From Ophiura sarsii (taxonomy: Eukaryota; Echinodermata; Ophiuroidea; Amphilepidida; Ophiuridae), in contig CM069447.1 in assembly GCA_035610835.1 (NCBI GenBank), positions 24,830,161 through 24,894,160 on the forward strand: a stretch of 64,000 nt of DNA, given 5' to 3'. Shown here piece after piece: positions 1-13,279 of the stretch (position 1 is its first letter; each line of letters opens with the position of its first letter). Below the pieces are notes generated by a model, which did no database searches, was not told the origin of the DNA, and worked only from the letters and a program-made list of their open reading frames with translations. The position numbers and the translations under genes were made by a program.

Positions 1-1189
1 CAGAATGTATTTAGCATTTGGACAACATGATTGAAGAAAAAAATAGTTTTTATTGCTATATAATTACATACCAAAGGCATATCCTAATTTCAAGTAACTA
101 ATTTAGTTCAATGACTAAACTAATATTTGTTAGCATATCATTTCGCGGCTGGATTATCCAGAAGTCAAAACATAGTACGCTCGTTATACCACGCATTTAT
201 ACAATAACCCGAAGCTAGCAGTTGATACAGTGTTTAAACAGCTCAAACTGCTTTTAAAATAATATTCGGCTGCTTATACATAAACAGACATTGAAAGCGA
301 TATGTAAATATCAGTATGCAAATACTTATTCACATCTATTGAGTCTCTCACCCACATTGCAAATATTGTGCAAATAATTATGTCCCTCGAGTTCTTTATC
401 CACTAATATAAAAATTATAAGTACTTCACCCACGAGAGATTATTTACAATAATTGTTTACAACTAATGGATTATGTACGTGGCAGTGTCCTGGAGTACAT
501 CATTTAGATAGCATCATATTTTCCCTATAGAAAAAACCTGTCCTTACGATAGCTCGTTTTGAAGGAGACTAAGATGAATTAAGTTCAAAAATTAAGTTAT
601 TAATCATACCACAATTATTAAGATACAATAAGCAGACCAAATACTTTCGGGTGTTCATATTTTTGGGTTTATCGTGATTCGACGGGTTTAATTCGTGACA
701 AATGAAATTAAATATCAAATATCGAAAAAAAGACGAGTAACTAGAGCCAGTTTATACAATAGCCGCACTATTCATCGTTATCGATCAATTATTTATTCAC
801 TCCTTGAAAAGTACACAATTTTTCTGTTTTTTTACTATGTTATGTATTACTATATTGAAAGCATTCACCTAAAAGGCCCCAACTTCAATAGAATAATAAT
901 GCTATAACCTCGCATACAGTTGTCGGCATACAGTGCCTGGCAATGTGGCAGGTATCTTCAGATCTATCATAACATATCACGTTCTTGAACAACATACGAA
1001 TGTAAATGTACTCGATGACAATATTGTGCATGATTTGGTATTATAAACCTACTCTTATCGGTTTCCAATACATTTCATTGTGAGATGCCTGCTGCAACCT
1101 GTATAACACACGTACACGTATAGCATAGGGGCCTAGATATCATAGAGACAGTTTATTTTCCAACGACGATTTGTTTAGGCGATATTATT
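1..1189. other. No supported feature
   Basis: AT-rich and non-coding by eye. The one frame over 60 codons (695-907) has no recognisable domain and begins without context. Weak similarity to 2140-2340 is noted under the duplication. Confidence 0.5.
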
Positions 1190-1430
1190 CGAGCAATAAG
1201 AGCATTAAATGTGTTGTTTGGGGTCGGTGCATCTTGCAGAAACACGGGAAAGCTCTAGCCGGAGGTCTTATACGCTGTGCCGTACGTGCTGTGTCGTAAG
1301 CAAGTCACCTCTTCAAGTTGTGATATCGAATATATTCAAGAGCCTCGCAAAACCGGGCTGTGAGATAATCGATAAGCAATAGTTCAGAGACTAGAATTAA
1401 AAACCATTAACGAAAGGTGAGGGTTTAACA
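1190..1430. repeat. Diverged duplicate of 2668-2922
   Basis: Shared words in the same order include GATATTATTCGAGCAATAA, CTAGCCGGAGGTCTT, CACCTCTTCAAGTT and GGTGAGGGTTTAACAG. Weaker similarity (around 60-230 against 2140-2340) suggests that the duplicated unit is about 1.5 kb. Confidence 0.7.
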
Positions 1431-2370
1431 GCCATAAGTATATTTTCAATAACAGTATCCTAGCTAAATTGAAATCAAGAATCGCGTGAGAAAGCACGGT
1501 GAGTAGGAGTCTCAGTAGTGAGGTGAGGTACCAAGGGATATATACAAAACAACTTGTAAACTGTAGCCTACCCTACGCAATGTGGTGATTAGGTGATTGG
1601 GCGACGAACACAACTGTTCTGAGGCCCGACCGTATAGTTTTTTTTCTCGATAGCTTGATTTTTATTTCAAAATTATTGAATTTTATTTTGAAAATTGTGA
1701 AAATGTTCGGACATTTTTTGAAAATGTTTTAAAATTGGTAAAATTTGTGAAAATTCGCCATCATATCTGAGATGTACGTTCGCCCGTCGAACAGTGGTTT
1801 TTTCTGCCGCCTTATAGATGTTTAATTTATTAATGAAACTGTAATGTTACATTTCCAGCAACTTATGTCATGAATATTCATGCCTGGCAATTATGAAGGC
1901 TTTCTTCTTGTATTCTATATGAGGTATATATATATATCAATAATAGCATGGCAGACGCATGCCCAAAAGGTTTGAAGGGTCAGTATCGAATACGTTCAGG
2001 GTCTACCAAAAGTTTCGATATCTTTGTAAAGCTGTATTTTTCAAGTAAATTAATTCGCAGTATAATATTGAAAATATATTTGCATAAAGCAAACTTGTAG
2101 AAATATTTTGATACCAAACTTACAATGACTCTTTTTTTTTTAAAACAATAACATACCAAAGTTGCATAAATAACTCGATTAGCTAATCCAGTTATATAAT
2201 ATAATTAATGGAATAATAGTTTCTTTACACAGTCGGCTCAACGAGAAGTCAAAAAATACGACGTTCTTTTATATCCTCGGGGTTATATCATGTATTAATG
2301 CAATGTAACGAAGCCGAAAACTGCATTTGAAGTCTATAGTTAATGATTGTAAATGTTCATAGAACAGAAA

Positions 2371-2622
2371 TTAACACTTTCCAAGCGGCATGCGTCTGCA
2401 GACGACATTTCAAAGTTTCACAAAATGTTTAAAAAAAGTCAAAACTATTGAATTGTATTACCATATTATTTAGAATCAGCGTGAGAAATGCATTCAAATA
2501 AGTACAAACATGCCTCGCTTAGGTTCAGTAATCCTTGAGATAGACCTTGAAAGTTGGAAAACGATTACAGAGGAATGTATTTTGTATTATGGTAAAACCA
2601 ATAGCCGCGTGGAAAGTGTTAA
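2371..2622 (-). mobile_element. TTAA-type MITE, copy 1
   Basis: The 252-bp element begins TTAACACTTTCCAAGCGGC and ends GCCGCGTGGAAAGTGTTAA, giving ~15-bp terminal inverted repeats inside TTAA ends. TTAA ends point to piggyBac-type transposition, with TTAA as target duplication. The internal CTGCAGACG motif lies near the left end here, so this copy is reversed relative to copies 2-5. No coding capacity. Confidence 0.85.
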
Positions 2623-3692
2623 CATCTCGCAGCTATTGGTGATGGTACCTTGTGGCACTAGGCCCTCGATATTATTCGAGCAATAACAGCATTAAGTTTG
2701 TTGCATGAGGACTCTGCGTCTTGAAGAAACACAGGACATTTCTAGCCGGAGGTCTTCCTCACTATGACGTACGTGATGTATCGTAAGCAAGGGCACCTCT
2801 TCAAGTTCTGATATCAAATTAGTCAAAAATATCGCAGCACCGGGCTATGTGTAATCGGCAAGCAATAGAGTTCGGAGGCTAGGATTAAAACAAATTAATA
2901 AGAGGTGAGGGTTTAACAGAGAAAATCGGATTGATTTGGAGTTGGGGTCGCACGGTTGAAGTGGAACATGCTTCTGGCTACCGGGGATATAGTTATACCA
3001 AGAGGGAAACCCTTACGGCGATGTATCTAATCCGAAATAGATAGGATAGGGTCAAATTGGGTCGATTTGAAGAGGAAGGGAATGCGGAGAAGAAAATGTT
3101 TATAAATAGCTACTGAAATGGATATGTTAATGTATCAGGTTTTGATAGGACAGCAATGTGTATGTTGCAATGGCGGCGGCAGACGAGATTAAAACACCAT
3201 ATTGCGTCAATTGCATATAATAAGGGATCTTATTTTACCAACTTATACGGATAGCGAAATATATACCTCGATACATGCTCGCTCGGAATAAATCGTTTAC
3301 ATTTAGCGCATAGTATTATACTTAGGACACAAGGCTATACTATCTGAACTAAATACAGTACATTCCAGCTATGTAAATTTGGTCTAGTATGATATATACG
3401 GTGGTTAACGCTATAGAAATGATGGTTAATTGGTAAATACTATCTCAATTATCATTTGTAATTTGATATCATAGTACATTTGTGGAAAATGGACATGTTA
3501 TATATCAGCAAACACAGTTTTGAGATGAGGACAATATATTTGGTGGGTGATTACAATGTCCGATTACCTCCAATATGGTATCATTGTAAAGCTTAAAATG
3601 TGCTCGTTCATGAAATACCAATAACTCTAAATTGACTCCTGTCTCCAACATGTTATTTTTATGTGACAGGAAGCAGTTGATTTTATTTAGTA

Positions 3693-5515
3693 CGTTTGAG
3701 TACAACATTATGCTTGTATCTGAATCTTTATTGGTTTTGTTAGCGTTGGTCGCAAGAGACTCTCAGGGGCATGTAAGCAAATTATTCTCAAGTAATAAAA
3801 GAAGAGTTGGGTACTTTACGTAGGTTGCAAGTCATCTGATATGGAGAGGGTATTGTGTCACGGAAGTTCAAGTGCTGCAGACAGAGGCATTCGGGCATTG
3901 TTAACCTTTTCGACGCGGCTAAAGCTTTCTCGAATACAAAACAGATTTGTCAGAAATCTTTCTCAACTTTTAAAAGCCTTATCTCAAGAAGTAATGAACC
4001 AATATTAGCATGTTTGTACTTATTTTAATACATTTCTCATGGTGATTCCAAATATGGTGATGATATTCGATAATTTTGACATTGTTTAAACATTGTGTAA
4101 CATTTTGGAATTGTCGTCTGCAGACGCCTGCCACGTGGAAAGTGTTAAACGAAATAAAATCCATATGAATTGTGCACGTATAATGACATCTATAGAGAGA
4201 ACGGTGACGATATGCTATAGCTTGCAAGGACGATAAATATTGAACGAGCTCTATTATAGCGAAGAGGCAATGTGATAACGCATTTTTGTATTGTGTTATC
4301 AATATAAACATTAATATGTATGTTATGGCCCTTATGGGATACGGGAATTTCTATTTCGCAGGGTATTTTGATTATACCGTTTGTATGTAAATGATTGAGG
4401 GATTCCGACAGGGCAAATTTAAACGAACTTGTGTTCCTATTGAGAATAACAGTAATATTTATCAGATTCTATTACTTGAATTCATAGCAATGAAATTGGC
4501 GATATCCTTATTTTGAGAGAACTATCTAGTAAAAAGAAGAAATCGAATGGAATGTGAAATCTTAATTAAATATGTCAATATACGTTAGACATCAAATATT
4601 ATAATTTTAATCTTTTTTCTACCGCGGACTTCAACATTCTGATAAATACACAAACACCGACTACCACGTAATTATGCTATAAATATAACTTAAGGCATTA
4701 CTGGAGTCTTGCTTTCAACTAAAATCTAAAACCAGTTCGCAAACCATTCCCTCGTTACGTCTCGAAAACCATGCGAAGACATCCTTACACCACCACAAGC
4801 ACAAAGCATAAGAATGCAAATACATCTTGTGAGCGTACTTCCACCCTCCCCACCCACTACCCGACCACTGCACTTGCCCCACTTTGGGGTTTTTTCGTGT
4901 CCCTCTTTCTCTCACCCTCTGCCTATTTCGTGTACAGCAGTTGTGTATCCATTACCCTAAAAGCGTTCCTAAGGGTAATCAAACAAACTTTCTAATTATG
5001 AATTCACTTTGGCTAAAACAACAAGTATGTACATGTACTTTAATCAACCACAGCCATCGGTTTCCTTTCAACAACTGTGTCTTTTATTCAAATCAAGACG
5101 ACTGTAGGTAATAGAAGGTGTCGGTGAGCCGTTCGAAACATTAGCTTTACCACGCCAAATGTATATGAATAACCATAAGGGAAGGGAATCCATGCTTCGG
5201 GCATAACGAGAGAGAGAGAGTAGTGGTGGGGTACCAATATGAGTAAAGGGTATAGTAAAACGACTTCATATGTGATAAATATAAACCGATGGATACTGTA
5301 CGCAATGGTGTTAATATCAATGTTTAATTTGTTCATTAAACTGTTATGTTATATGCCCACATAATTTATCATGGAAAGCCACACCTAACAATGAGTAGGA
5401 CGCACTATGAGTAAGATATAGGGCAAATATGGTGGGAATATAAGAGCGTACCAACAGGGAATAGGATTTCCTAACCAATATTCCCAGAAATATTGGTCTT
5501 TAAAGCATATCGTGG
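3693..5515. repeat. Segmental duplication, copy 1
   Basis: From CATTATGCTTGTATCTGAATC onward this ~1.8-kb stretch matches 7654-9236 in the same orientation, apart from the MITE at 3901-4148 and small indels. It includes the same low-complexity AGAGAGAG segment near 5210. No gene is supported in either copy; the short open frames do not agree between the copies. Confidence 0.85.
3901..4148 (+). mobile_element. TTAA-type MITE, copy 2, inside a duplicated segment
   Basis: The 248-bp copy starts TTAACCTTTTCGACGCGGC and ends CACGTGGAAAGTGTTAA with the internal CGTCTGCAGACG motif near its right end. The paralogous segment at 7660-7900 lacks it: GGGCATTGTTA is followed there by a short different sequence and then CCCGAAATAAA. 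That is close to an empty site, so the insertion postdates the segmental duplication or was lost from the other copy. Confidence 0.83.
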
Positions 5516-5531
5516 TTAACCGTTTCCTTAA

Positions 5532-5582
<51 letters not shown>
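5532..5582 (+). repeat. 51-nt poly(G) tract
   Basis: An uninterrupted run of G between CCTTAA and TCTGGGG. It sits at the end of segmental duplication copy 1. Length may be affected by assembly. Confidence 0.95.
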
Positions 5583-5583
<1 letters not shown>

Positions 5584-6638
5584 CTGGGGTCAGAAATATG
5601 TGTTTTTGGCTAGGTAAGGAAATATGAGATATCGCATACATCATATGCAGTAAAATGTTAGCTTCAAAATGCTATTTATTTGACTGAAATCGGACATTTC
5701 GTTTTAAAGTTGTGTTTGAACAAAATTATATCGGGGACGCGAATTTGTATCAACATTGCGGTTTCCTATTAGATTAACATGTAATATTTTTCAAGCAGTG
5801 ATATTTAACTAAATTGTTGAAAAAATTATTATCAAAGGTTTAGTAAACATCTTATATTCAAAAATGGTATTATAAATATTGAATTTACATTTACCATGAA
5901 ATTTGATTCATATTTCGTAATTTTTGTGTATTTCTCATGTATTTTACTGTTTTTTCACCCTGCTATATTTAACAATTTGCCATGGTTACAGTACAAAACA
6001 TATTAAATCAATTAATCGGCTGCATTTATCTTAGCAAAACTTTGATTATAAATTACAATAATTATTTTTGCAAACATAAATTTAAAAAAAATGGATGTGA
6101 AGGTTAGTTTACGAGTGAAAAGCGCCCTCTACGTTATGTGATTTTTAAAACCCCGATATCTCAAAACCTCAAAAAGCGGAAAATTTGAAACCGTTCTGGA
6201 TATAACTCAAAAACGAAATGTCGGATTTGTATATTATTTGGTATACATATTAGGCTCATAAAGGGCTACAAAATAATGAAGCCCGATTTTTAAAATTCTT
6301 TTCCACATTTGAATTAGCATGCAACATTACCTGATTGGTCGGCCCCTGGTTACCATAGCAACGATATCAAAAATCCGGCTTCGTTATTTTGTGCGGAATG
6401 TTATTGTTAACCTTCAACCCAAATACCAGCACACTACTATTTAGCGTTGTTGAGTTACATCCAGAACGGTGTTTAGCCAATCAGAGCCTCTGTATGGTTA
6501 CCATGGCAACCAGAGCAAAATTGTAGGTCAATTTTGAAAGTTTGCGATATGGGCTATATTATGGTATATAACACTTATCGGTCGAGTTTTGGGAATGTTG
6601 TTGAAATCGATATCCTATATAGGGGCTTTTGACCCCAG
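5583..6638. other. Non-coding stretch, repeat-like
   Basis: It begins TCTGGGGTCAGAAATATG and closes with GACCCCAGACACTAG, a short inverted pair. Around 6330-6520 it holds GTTTAGCCAATCAGAGCC and ATGGTTACCATGGCAACC, which recur at 28338-28388 (inverted) and 28643-28691. No open frame is convincing. Confidence 0.5.
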
Positions 6639-6779
6639 ACACTAGAACAACGTAGGAAACAAAGTCACATAGTTTCTTTTCCCCCACGAACCGTATCAGA
6701 TTGGAATGACCTCCACACAAATGTTATAAATGCAGTCAGTACCGAGGGATTCAAAACAGCTGTTTCAAGTACAGTGTAG
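6639..6779 (+). mobile_element. LINE ORF2 C-terminal fragment
   Basis: An open stretch of 46 codons ending in TAG reads TLEQRRKQSHIVSFPPRTVS, then DWNDLHTNVINAVSTEGFK. F-P-R-T-x-x-D-W-N-x-L-P with a following S-x-E-x-F-K is the standard C-terminal end of many animal LINE ORF2 proteins. Nothing recognisable as RT precedes it, so it is a short 5'-truncated relic. It borders an unannotated repeat-like stretch (5583-6638) after a poly-G tract. Confidence 0.6.
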
Positions 6780-7653
6780 GGTTTTATTCTCCATCTTTTG
6801 TGTCAGTGGTTGTTCTTGATTATGTGTTAACTTAAACTTGTGTCATAACATTGTTTCTCGATTATATATAGCTTAAGGCAACATTATTGAGTATAAAATA
6901 GATGTAGAGATGTAGTCTGTTTAATTATTAGTTGAAATCATCTTTCAGGCTGTAGTAAACATTTAAGTATTGATCCATTTCTTCAATCCTTGTTTGGGAT
7001 ACAGGCCTTAACTAATCGAAATGTTCGGATTTTGTTTTTCAATCGCCTATATCTCGTATATTCCGTGACATATTCATATTTCGTTGCACATGAATGTGTT
7101 CATCTTTCCAATGGTACCACAGTAGTAGCAATCACTAGTTTCATTGCCCAATCACTTCATTGGGAATGGGGCGAAGTATCAATCTAAATGTGCCATAGTT
7201 ACCGGTATTCTGTGCTCGAAAGAAGACTGTACAGTCAATGGAGTATCTGTGATTTAGGCAGTGTTGTCAATGTAACAATTTATTGAATAAACAGCAGCGT
7301 TGTTCACCTGAGCAGTATACGTGGTCAGTTTGGCATTTTTTGAGAACTAGACCTCCCCACATTCTCCTGGATATGGGTATGAACTAAAAAACAGGTTATT
7401 CCTACAAATCTGATATGTTTAGAAAGATTTACACTACTGCTCTCGTTGACATGTAACACAAAACGAACATAAATATGAAATATCCGAAATAATGCGTTTA
7501 AACGATGTTCTGGTGTTTTGTTTTTGTGGTTTTAAATTTTTATTTCGTTTTATTAAGAGTTTGTTTAACATTTTGATCAGCACATGGCTTGTTTATCAAT
7601 GGTCGGTACAGCATATTTTGACTCACCAATTATATCCACATGGACATACAATG

Positions 7654-9236
7654 TACGTACATTTTACAGCATTATGCTTGTATCTGAATCTGTATTGGTT
7701 TTGTTAGCGATAGTTGCAAGAAACTCTCAGGGGCATGTAAGCAAATTATTCTCAAGTAACAACAGAAGAGTTGGGTTCTTTACGTAGGTTACTATAGTCA
7801 TCTGATATAGAGAGGGTGTTGTGTCACGGAAGTTCAAGTGCTGCAGACAGAGGCATTGTGGGCATTGTTACACCAAGGCATTAGTTACCCGAAATAAAAT
7901 CTCTATGAATTGTGTGCATGTATAATGACATATATAGAGAGAACTGTGACGATATGCTATAGCTTGCAAGGAAGATAAATATTGAACGAGCGCTATTATA
8001 GCAAAGAGGCGAAGTGATAACGCATTGTATTGTGCTATTAATATGAACATCATTTGTTAATATGTATGGTATGGGATTCGGGGATTTCTATTTCGCAGGG
8101 TATTTTGATTATACCGTTTGTATGTAAATGATCGAGGTATTCCGACAGGGCAAATTTAAAAGAACTGATGTTTCTATTGAGAATAACAGTAATATTTATC
8201 ATATTCTAATACTTAAATTCATAGCAATGAAACTGGTAGTATCCTTATGTTGATAGAATTATCCATTGATAAGAAGAAATTGAAAGAAATGTGAAATCTA
8301 AATTAAATATGTCAACATACATACATTTCTACTTTACTTCAGACATAAACTATTACATTTGAATCTTTCTTTTCTACCGAGGACTTCAACATTCGGATAA
8401 ATACAACCGCTATAAATAAAACTTTAAGCGTCACTGGGAGTCTTGCTTTCAACTAAAATCTAAATTTAGTTCTTCTCGAGAACCAGGCAAAGACATCCTT
8501 ACATCGCCACAAGCACTAATCATAAGAATACAAATACATCTTGTGAGCGAACCACCCCACCATCCCGACCACTCCACTTGCCCCGCTGTATGTCTTTCGT
8601 GTCCCTCTCTCTCACCCTCTGCCTATTTCGTGTACAGCAGTTGTTTATATCCATCACCCTAAAAGCGTTCCTAAGGGTAATCAAACAAACTTTCTAATTA
8701 TGAATTCACTTTGGCTAAAACAACAAGCATGTACTTTAATCAACCATAGCCATCGGTTTCCTTTCAACAACTGTGTCTTTTATTCAAATCAAGACGACTG
8801 TAGGTAATAGAAGGTGTTGGTGAGCCGTTCGAAACATTAGCTTTACCACGCCAAATGTATATGAATAACCATAAGGGAATGGAATCCATGCTTCGGGCAT
8901 AACGAGAGAAAGAGAGAAAACACGAGGCGTTAGAGTAGTGGTGGGGTACCGATATGCGTAAAGGGTATAGTAAAACGACTTCGTATGTGATACATATATA
9001 CCGATGGATACTTTACGCAATGGTTTAAATACTAATGATCAATCTGTTCATTAAACTGTTATGTTATATGCCCAGCTAATTTATCATGGAAATCCACACC
9101 TGACAATAAGTAGGACTCACTATGAGTAAGATATAGGGCAAATATGGTGGGATTATACGAGCGTACCAACAGGGAATAGGATTTGCTAACCAATATTCCC
9201 AGTTCTTTAAAGCATAAAGTGCTTAACTGTTTCTTA
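7654..9236. repeat. Segmental duplication, copy 2
   Basis: This is the direct-repeat partner of 3693-5515. The part just upstream (7442-7660) also has a partial third copy at 9508-9690, sharing ATGTAACACAAAACGAACAT, TTTAAACGAT, CAATGGTCGG and CACCAATTATAT. The region is therefore an eroded tandem series of a larger unit. Confidence 0.83.
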
Positions 9237-9507
9237 TATAAGAAGATGCCGGAACTGCATTCATTTTATCAAGTGAAGTGGTGGTTTTTTTAGTTACTGA
9301 CATAGGTAAGTAGGCCCTAATACTTTAATGTTCGATGTTCTACGGATTCATTGTGGATATTTATCATTATACCTTGCTTTATCATCATTATAAAGGGACT
9401 TAACGACCTTGACCCAATTGTATTTAATCCATTCGCTAATTCTCTTACCTACCACTTTATCAATTAGTCTGGTAAAGTCGAAATCATCTTTCAGGCTATA
9501 TTATAAT

Positions 9508-9690
9508 TTCGTTGATATGTAACACAAAACGAACATGAATATAGTATTCCCAAATTAGGCATTTAAACGATTTCCTTGTTTTTTGTTATATATTTTACAG
9601 GTTTTTTATTCAATGGTCGGGACAGCATATTCTGAAATCTGAATCACCAATTATATTCACATGGACGTACAATACGCCGTGGACCATTTT
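9508..9690. repeat. Partial third copy of the tandem segment
   Basis: It shares TGTAACACAAAACGAACAT, GCATTTAAACGAT and TCAATGGTCGG with 7442-7660. It ends where the other copies continue into the CATTATGCTTG block. Confidence 0.65.
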
Positions 9691-9699
9691 GATAATCCG

Positions 9700-11335
9700 T
9701 TGACTATAAAGACACATTTTACCATCTTGCTCACTCAACACAAATGTACCACGAACATATTAGTTACCTTATTATGCTAATGTACGTCTTTGGGAGACAA
9801 GAAAATACAGAATGAGTACCGCAAGATACATGGACGAACACCCGAGACTCATACGGCTGGCATACAAGAGGAAACAGGATATTCAGTAGATGAATTGTAG
9901 GTAGAAATGGGGTTATAAAGCGATGTATCAAATGTCTTAAAAAAGAGATCTACAAATTGGATGTAGCATTACATTACAATGTCCATAGCGGTAACAATGT
10001 CAATCCTTTTTTCCCTGACATCAAAACGGTTCCATACAAGTTCCAAAAAGGTTCCATTTAAGTGATTGTAATAGAAGGGGGGAAACAGGCGAGTTATTGT
10101 AATAGAGGGGCAAAAACAGGCGAAATGCTAATCTATTTGTATCAATTTTAATAGATTAAAGTTGTATGATCCGATCACTTTTTTGGGGCTATGATTTGTT
10201 TTTCACTTCATGATATTTCGATATCAGAAGAATCCCCATATTTTTCTCATTATGTCTGTAAAATATTAGAGGTCAGAAATGTTCAATTTAAAATCATAGG
10301 CTAAATTGTGGTGAATTACTGCCAAAGGTGGTTAACCACCAGTCAATTTGTGTGCTCCTCAATTGGCAAAATTCTTGTGACCTTGTGCTTCTAAAATTAG
10401 AACCATTGGAGATATGCAACTCAAACTTTGGAATGTGACAATTTTTAGGATGACCTTCCATGTAAAATAGAAAACATCAAGTTGAAAATCGGGCCAGAAC
10501 ATCTACCTTTAAAACACATGTACATATCACTATATTTTTATTTAGGGTTATAATAATAGTGTCAAATTAAGTAAGTCTTCGTATATAAAAGCATTCATGA
10601 TTATGATGTTATAAATGTATGAAATAACTTAATTCCTAAAGGTTAGAGTACTATTATGTCACATTAGTTATTACACAACAACAACATGGGTATATCAATA
10701 ATACTACAATACTTGTTACATTTTTTAATCGTAAAATATCTGCCTATGAAAGTAGTACTCGTTATAATTCTCGCTCATGAATATAACCCAAGTAAACACC
10801 ATTACACGTATGGGTCCCATGGTTTGTTTCAAATGATTTCTTATTAAAAAACCCGTCAAAACAAATCTGCTTTAATAAAAATAATAATATCTACATTTCA
10901 TCATGCGCATCCACGAATACAGTTATAAATATTCATAAACACATACGATAAACCAAGCTTATGTCGAGTTGATGGTGTGTCATCCGCATTAGCTGCTGGG
11001 TGTTAAAATATCAGTTTTCGCAACGAGACAACATATCAACCATGTGTAGAAATATGCTATTTTGACATATGGCAGCCATGGCATGGCACGATTGGTTATT
11101 TAGTACAGTTTGCCGTCATCCCTATGATAACATACTATAAAATGCATCAGAGTGTAAAAAAGACAGATGTTTGATTTGATATGATAGAATAAATATGGAA
11201 TTGATTTTAGATTATTGGAAAGCAGAAAATGTGGTGCCTTGGTCTTTTATTATTTGGTGAAAAGTCCATGATTTGCGGGTGCCGTGTTGTTTATCCAATT
11301 CACGAAGTGTCCATGAACTGTAGAACAGGCCTTCA
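9700..11335. other. No gene seen; one dispersed repeat
   Basis: Apart from 10160-10395, and two similar ~35-bp words near 10061-10122 (AGTGATTGTAATAGAAGGGG / AGTTATTGTAATAGAGGGG with AACAGGCG), nothing is supported. Confidence 0.5.
10160..10395 (+). repeat. Dispersed repeat, copy 1
   Basis: About 235 bp match 55524-55742 (shared CCCATATTTTTCTCAT, ATGTCTGTA, CAGAAATGTTC, TGTGGTGAATTACTGC, GGCAAAATTCTTGTGA). The second copy sits inside the telomere-like foldback element in the receptor intron. No coding content. Confidence 0.75.
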
Positions 11336-11898
11336 TCTACATCAGTTAGTAAGATCGAATAAAAAAATACGATTTTTTAAAATTCGTGCGGCGAATTCAT
11401 GGAGGCCACCATTTTTAAAATTACATAATTTTAGTTGCTGCTAATAACGCCTGTTTTTTACCTTTTCTTAAATGGAGTGCATAGTGTATCATTAAATAAA
11501 CTAAATTTGACTGAAACTCGGTTCCAGATGATATTTTGTGCTTTCAATTGACCCCGAAAAACAAATGACGTCATTTTTACTGACAAAACCACCTCTTACA
11601 CGAACGAATTTGTTCATTTTTTTGGTTTAAAATCACTTTTTACTCCTTTTTCCGTCGATAGATTGTTCACGACGTCGGTGAAAAGTTAGTAAATACATTC
11701 AACTATCGGATTCAAAAGTGTTAACATACCCCCGAATTAATAGAATTGCCCCGCAACCAAAACACTGTAATTTCTATATACTTAACTGTGTACATCCGGG
11801 ACACTAATATACTTTTAAAACAAAATAGCGGCCCCCATAGTCGGACACGAATTTAAAAATTCGCATATTTTAATTCGATCTTACTGACTGTACATAGA
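11336..11898. mobile_element. Inverted-repeat element, ~560 bp
   Basis: The left end has CAGTTAGTAAGATCGAAT and AAATTCGTGCGGC. The right end has the inverse, GACACGAATTTAAAAATTC and ATTCGATCTTACTGACTG. Arms are about 90 nt with mismatches. No transposase frame is present, so it is a non-autonomous or foldback element. Confidence 0.6.
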
Positions 11899-12540
11899 TC
11901 ATTACCATTTGGAGCCCCAATACTAAGAAAACACAAACATAGCTTAAAATATCGTTACAGCTTTTAGAGTGCTCAATACCATTTAGGTGGAGCATAGTAA
12001 TTCCATACAAAAAACTTACATTACAGTACAGCTACTACACTGTAGTGTAATCTTAAATTGAGTCACAGTTATAAGTAGAAACTAAATATTAGCCAAATGG
12101 AGGATGCAACGACAACAAGTGACGTCCGTCCACCCTTTGGTAGATGAATGATTAAACTGAAAAAATTATCGCAAAGGAATTGCTCTGGTCGAAAGGGATG
12201 TTGTTCGATATAATACAAATAATAAAGCCTGACATTAAAACATCTCCAATGTCGCGGTATTGCAAATGTAAATAAAAGAATATACATTCATCAATTTAAC
12301 CACAAACATTTTTTTCTTCTTCACAATTTAGAGTAAGTGTTTAAGTATTGAGTTGTTGGAAATAAGGAGACGAAGAAAACCTGCCTATAATGTATTTTAT
12401 TGAATAATAATTAAGGATTTACTAATTTGGCGTTTGTAGGGAACTGTAACTGTACTATGGCTTAATATTCGAAAGTAGAACAGTTTAATTTTGGGAGCTC
12501 TTACAAAAATGCATTCAATAATCAGGTCTAAAGATATCAT

Positions 12541-12612
12541 CATGCCCGATGTTATGCCCGATGTTATGCACGATGTTATGCCCGATGTTATGCCCGATGT
12601 TACGCCCGATGT
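12541..12612 (+). repeat. 12-bp tandem repeat
   Basis: About six copies of CCCGATGTTATG with minor changes (CACGATGTTATG, CCCGATGTTACG). A chance open frame would give M-P-D-V repeats. Confidence 0.9.
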
Positions 12613-13043
12613 AATTCACGACAAAACTGTGTATCATTTGACAGGTTGTTCAGTGTACACACCTCATTCAAAAGCTTACAAGATGTACCATTTCAAAGTA
12701 AATAAGGTGTACCTTTTAACACGATACGTCACCTACTGAGGTTCAGAAATTGCCCGACCCTCACACACCAAAGACGATTTAAAGGTCTTCCCACAATGCC
12801 ATGACATGCGCAAACGCCAGCCTTATAAAGCTTCTTTCACACGATGCATTTGTCGAGCTCTAACATTTTAGAAATAAGAAAAAGGAACACTGATAACTAA
12901 TATATTCATTGATGTAAATTAGAACCTAAGAGCTCCAACGATGAACGCGCTATGAAGCCATGATTGCGTTCATATGTCTATGGGAACCGAGACAAATTGG
13001 AGACCATAATTAGGGCATTTTGCAAAAACGCAATACCTTGTAT

Positions 13044-13279
13044 TAGTTAGCTATGAGTTTTACCATTATACAACAAAGATTTTTCGAATACCTTTGCCAA
13101 ATTTTAAAGTCTATCTCAGGAATTACTGAACCAATACTAGGCATGTTTGTATTTATGACATGCATTTCTCATGGTGATTCTAAATATGGCGATGAAATTC
13201 AACAAATTTGACATTTTTTTAAATGTTTGTGACATTTTGGATTGTCGTCTGCAGCCGCCTGCCGCGTGGAAAGTGTTAA
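13044..13279 (+). mobile_element. TTAA-type MITE, copy 3
   Basis: The right end is well preserved (CGTCTGCAGCCGCCTGCC, then GCGTGGAAAGTGTTAA ending 13279). The interior, with ATCTCAGGAATTACTGAACC, matches the other copies. The left end is worn or truncated: AGTTAGCTATGAGTTTTACC replaces the CACTTTCC terminus. Confidence 0.75.

Noticed and set aside
5088..9020. Similar minus-strand frames (5088-5336 and 8784-9020)
   Set aside because: They are the same segment in the two duplicate copies. The upstream halves differ by frameshifts and no domain is seen, so they are not conserved as protein.
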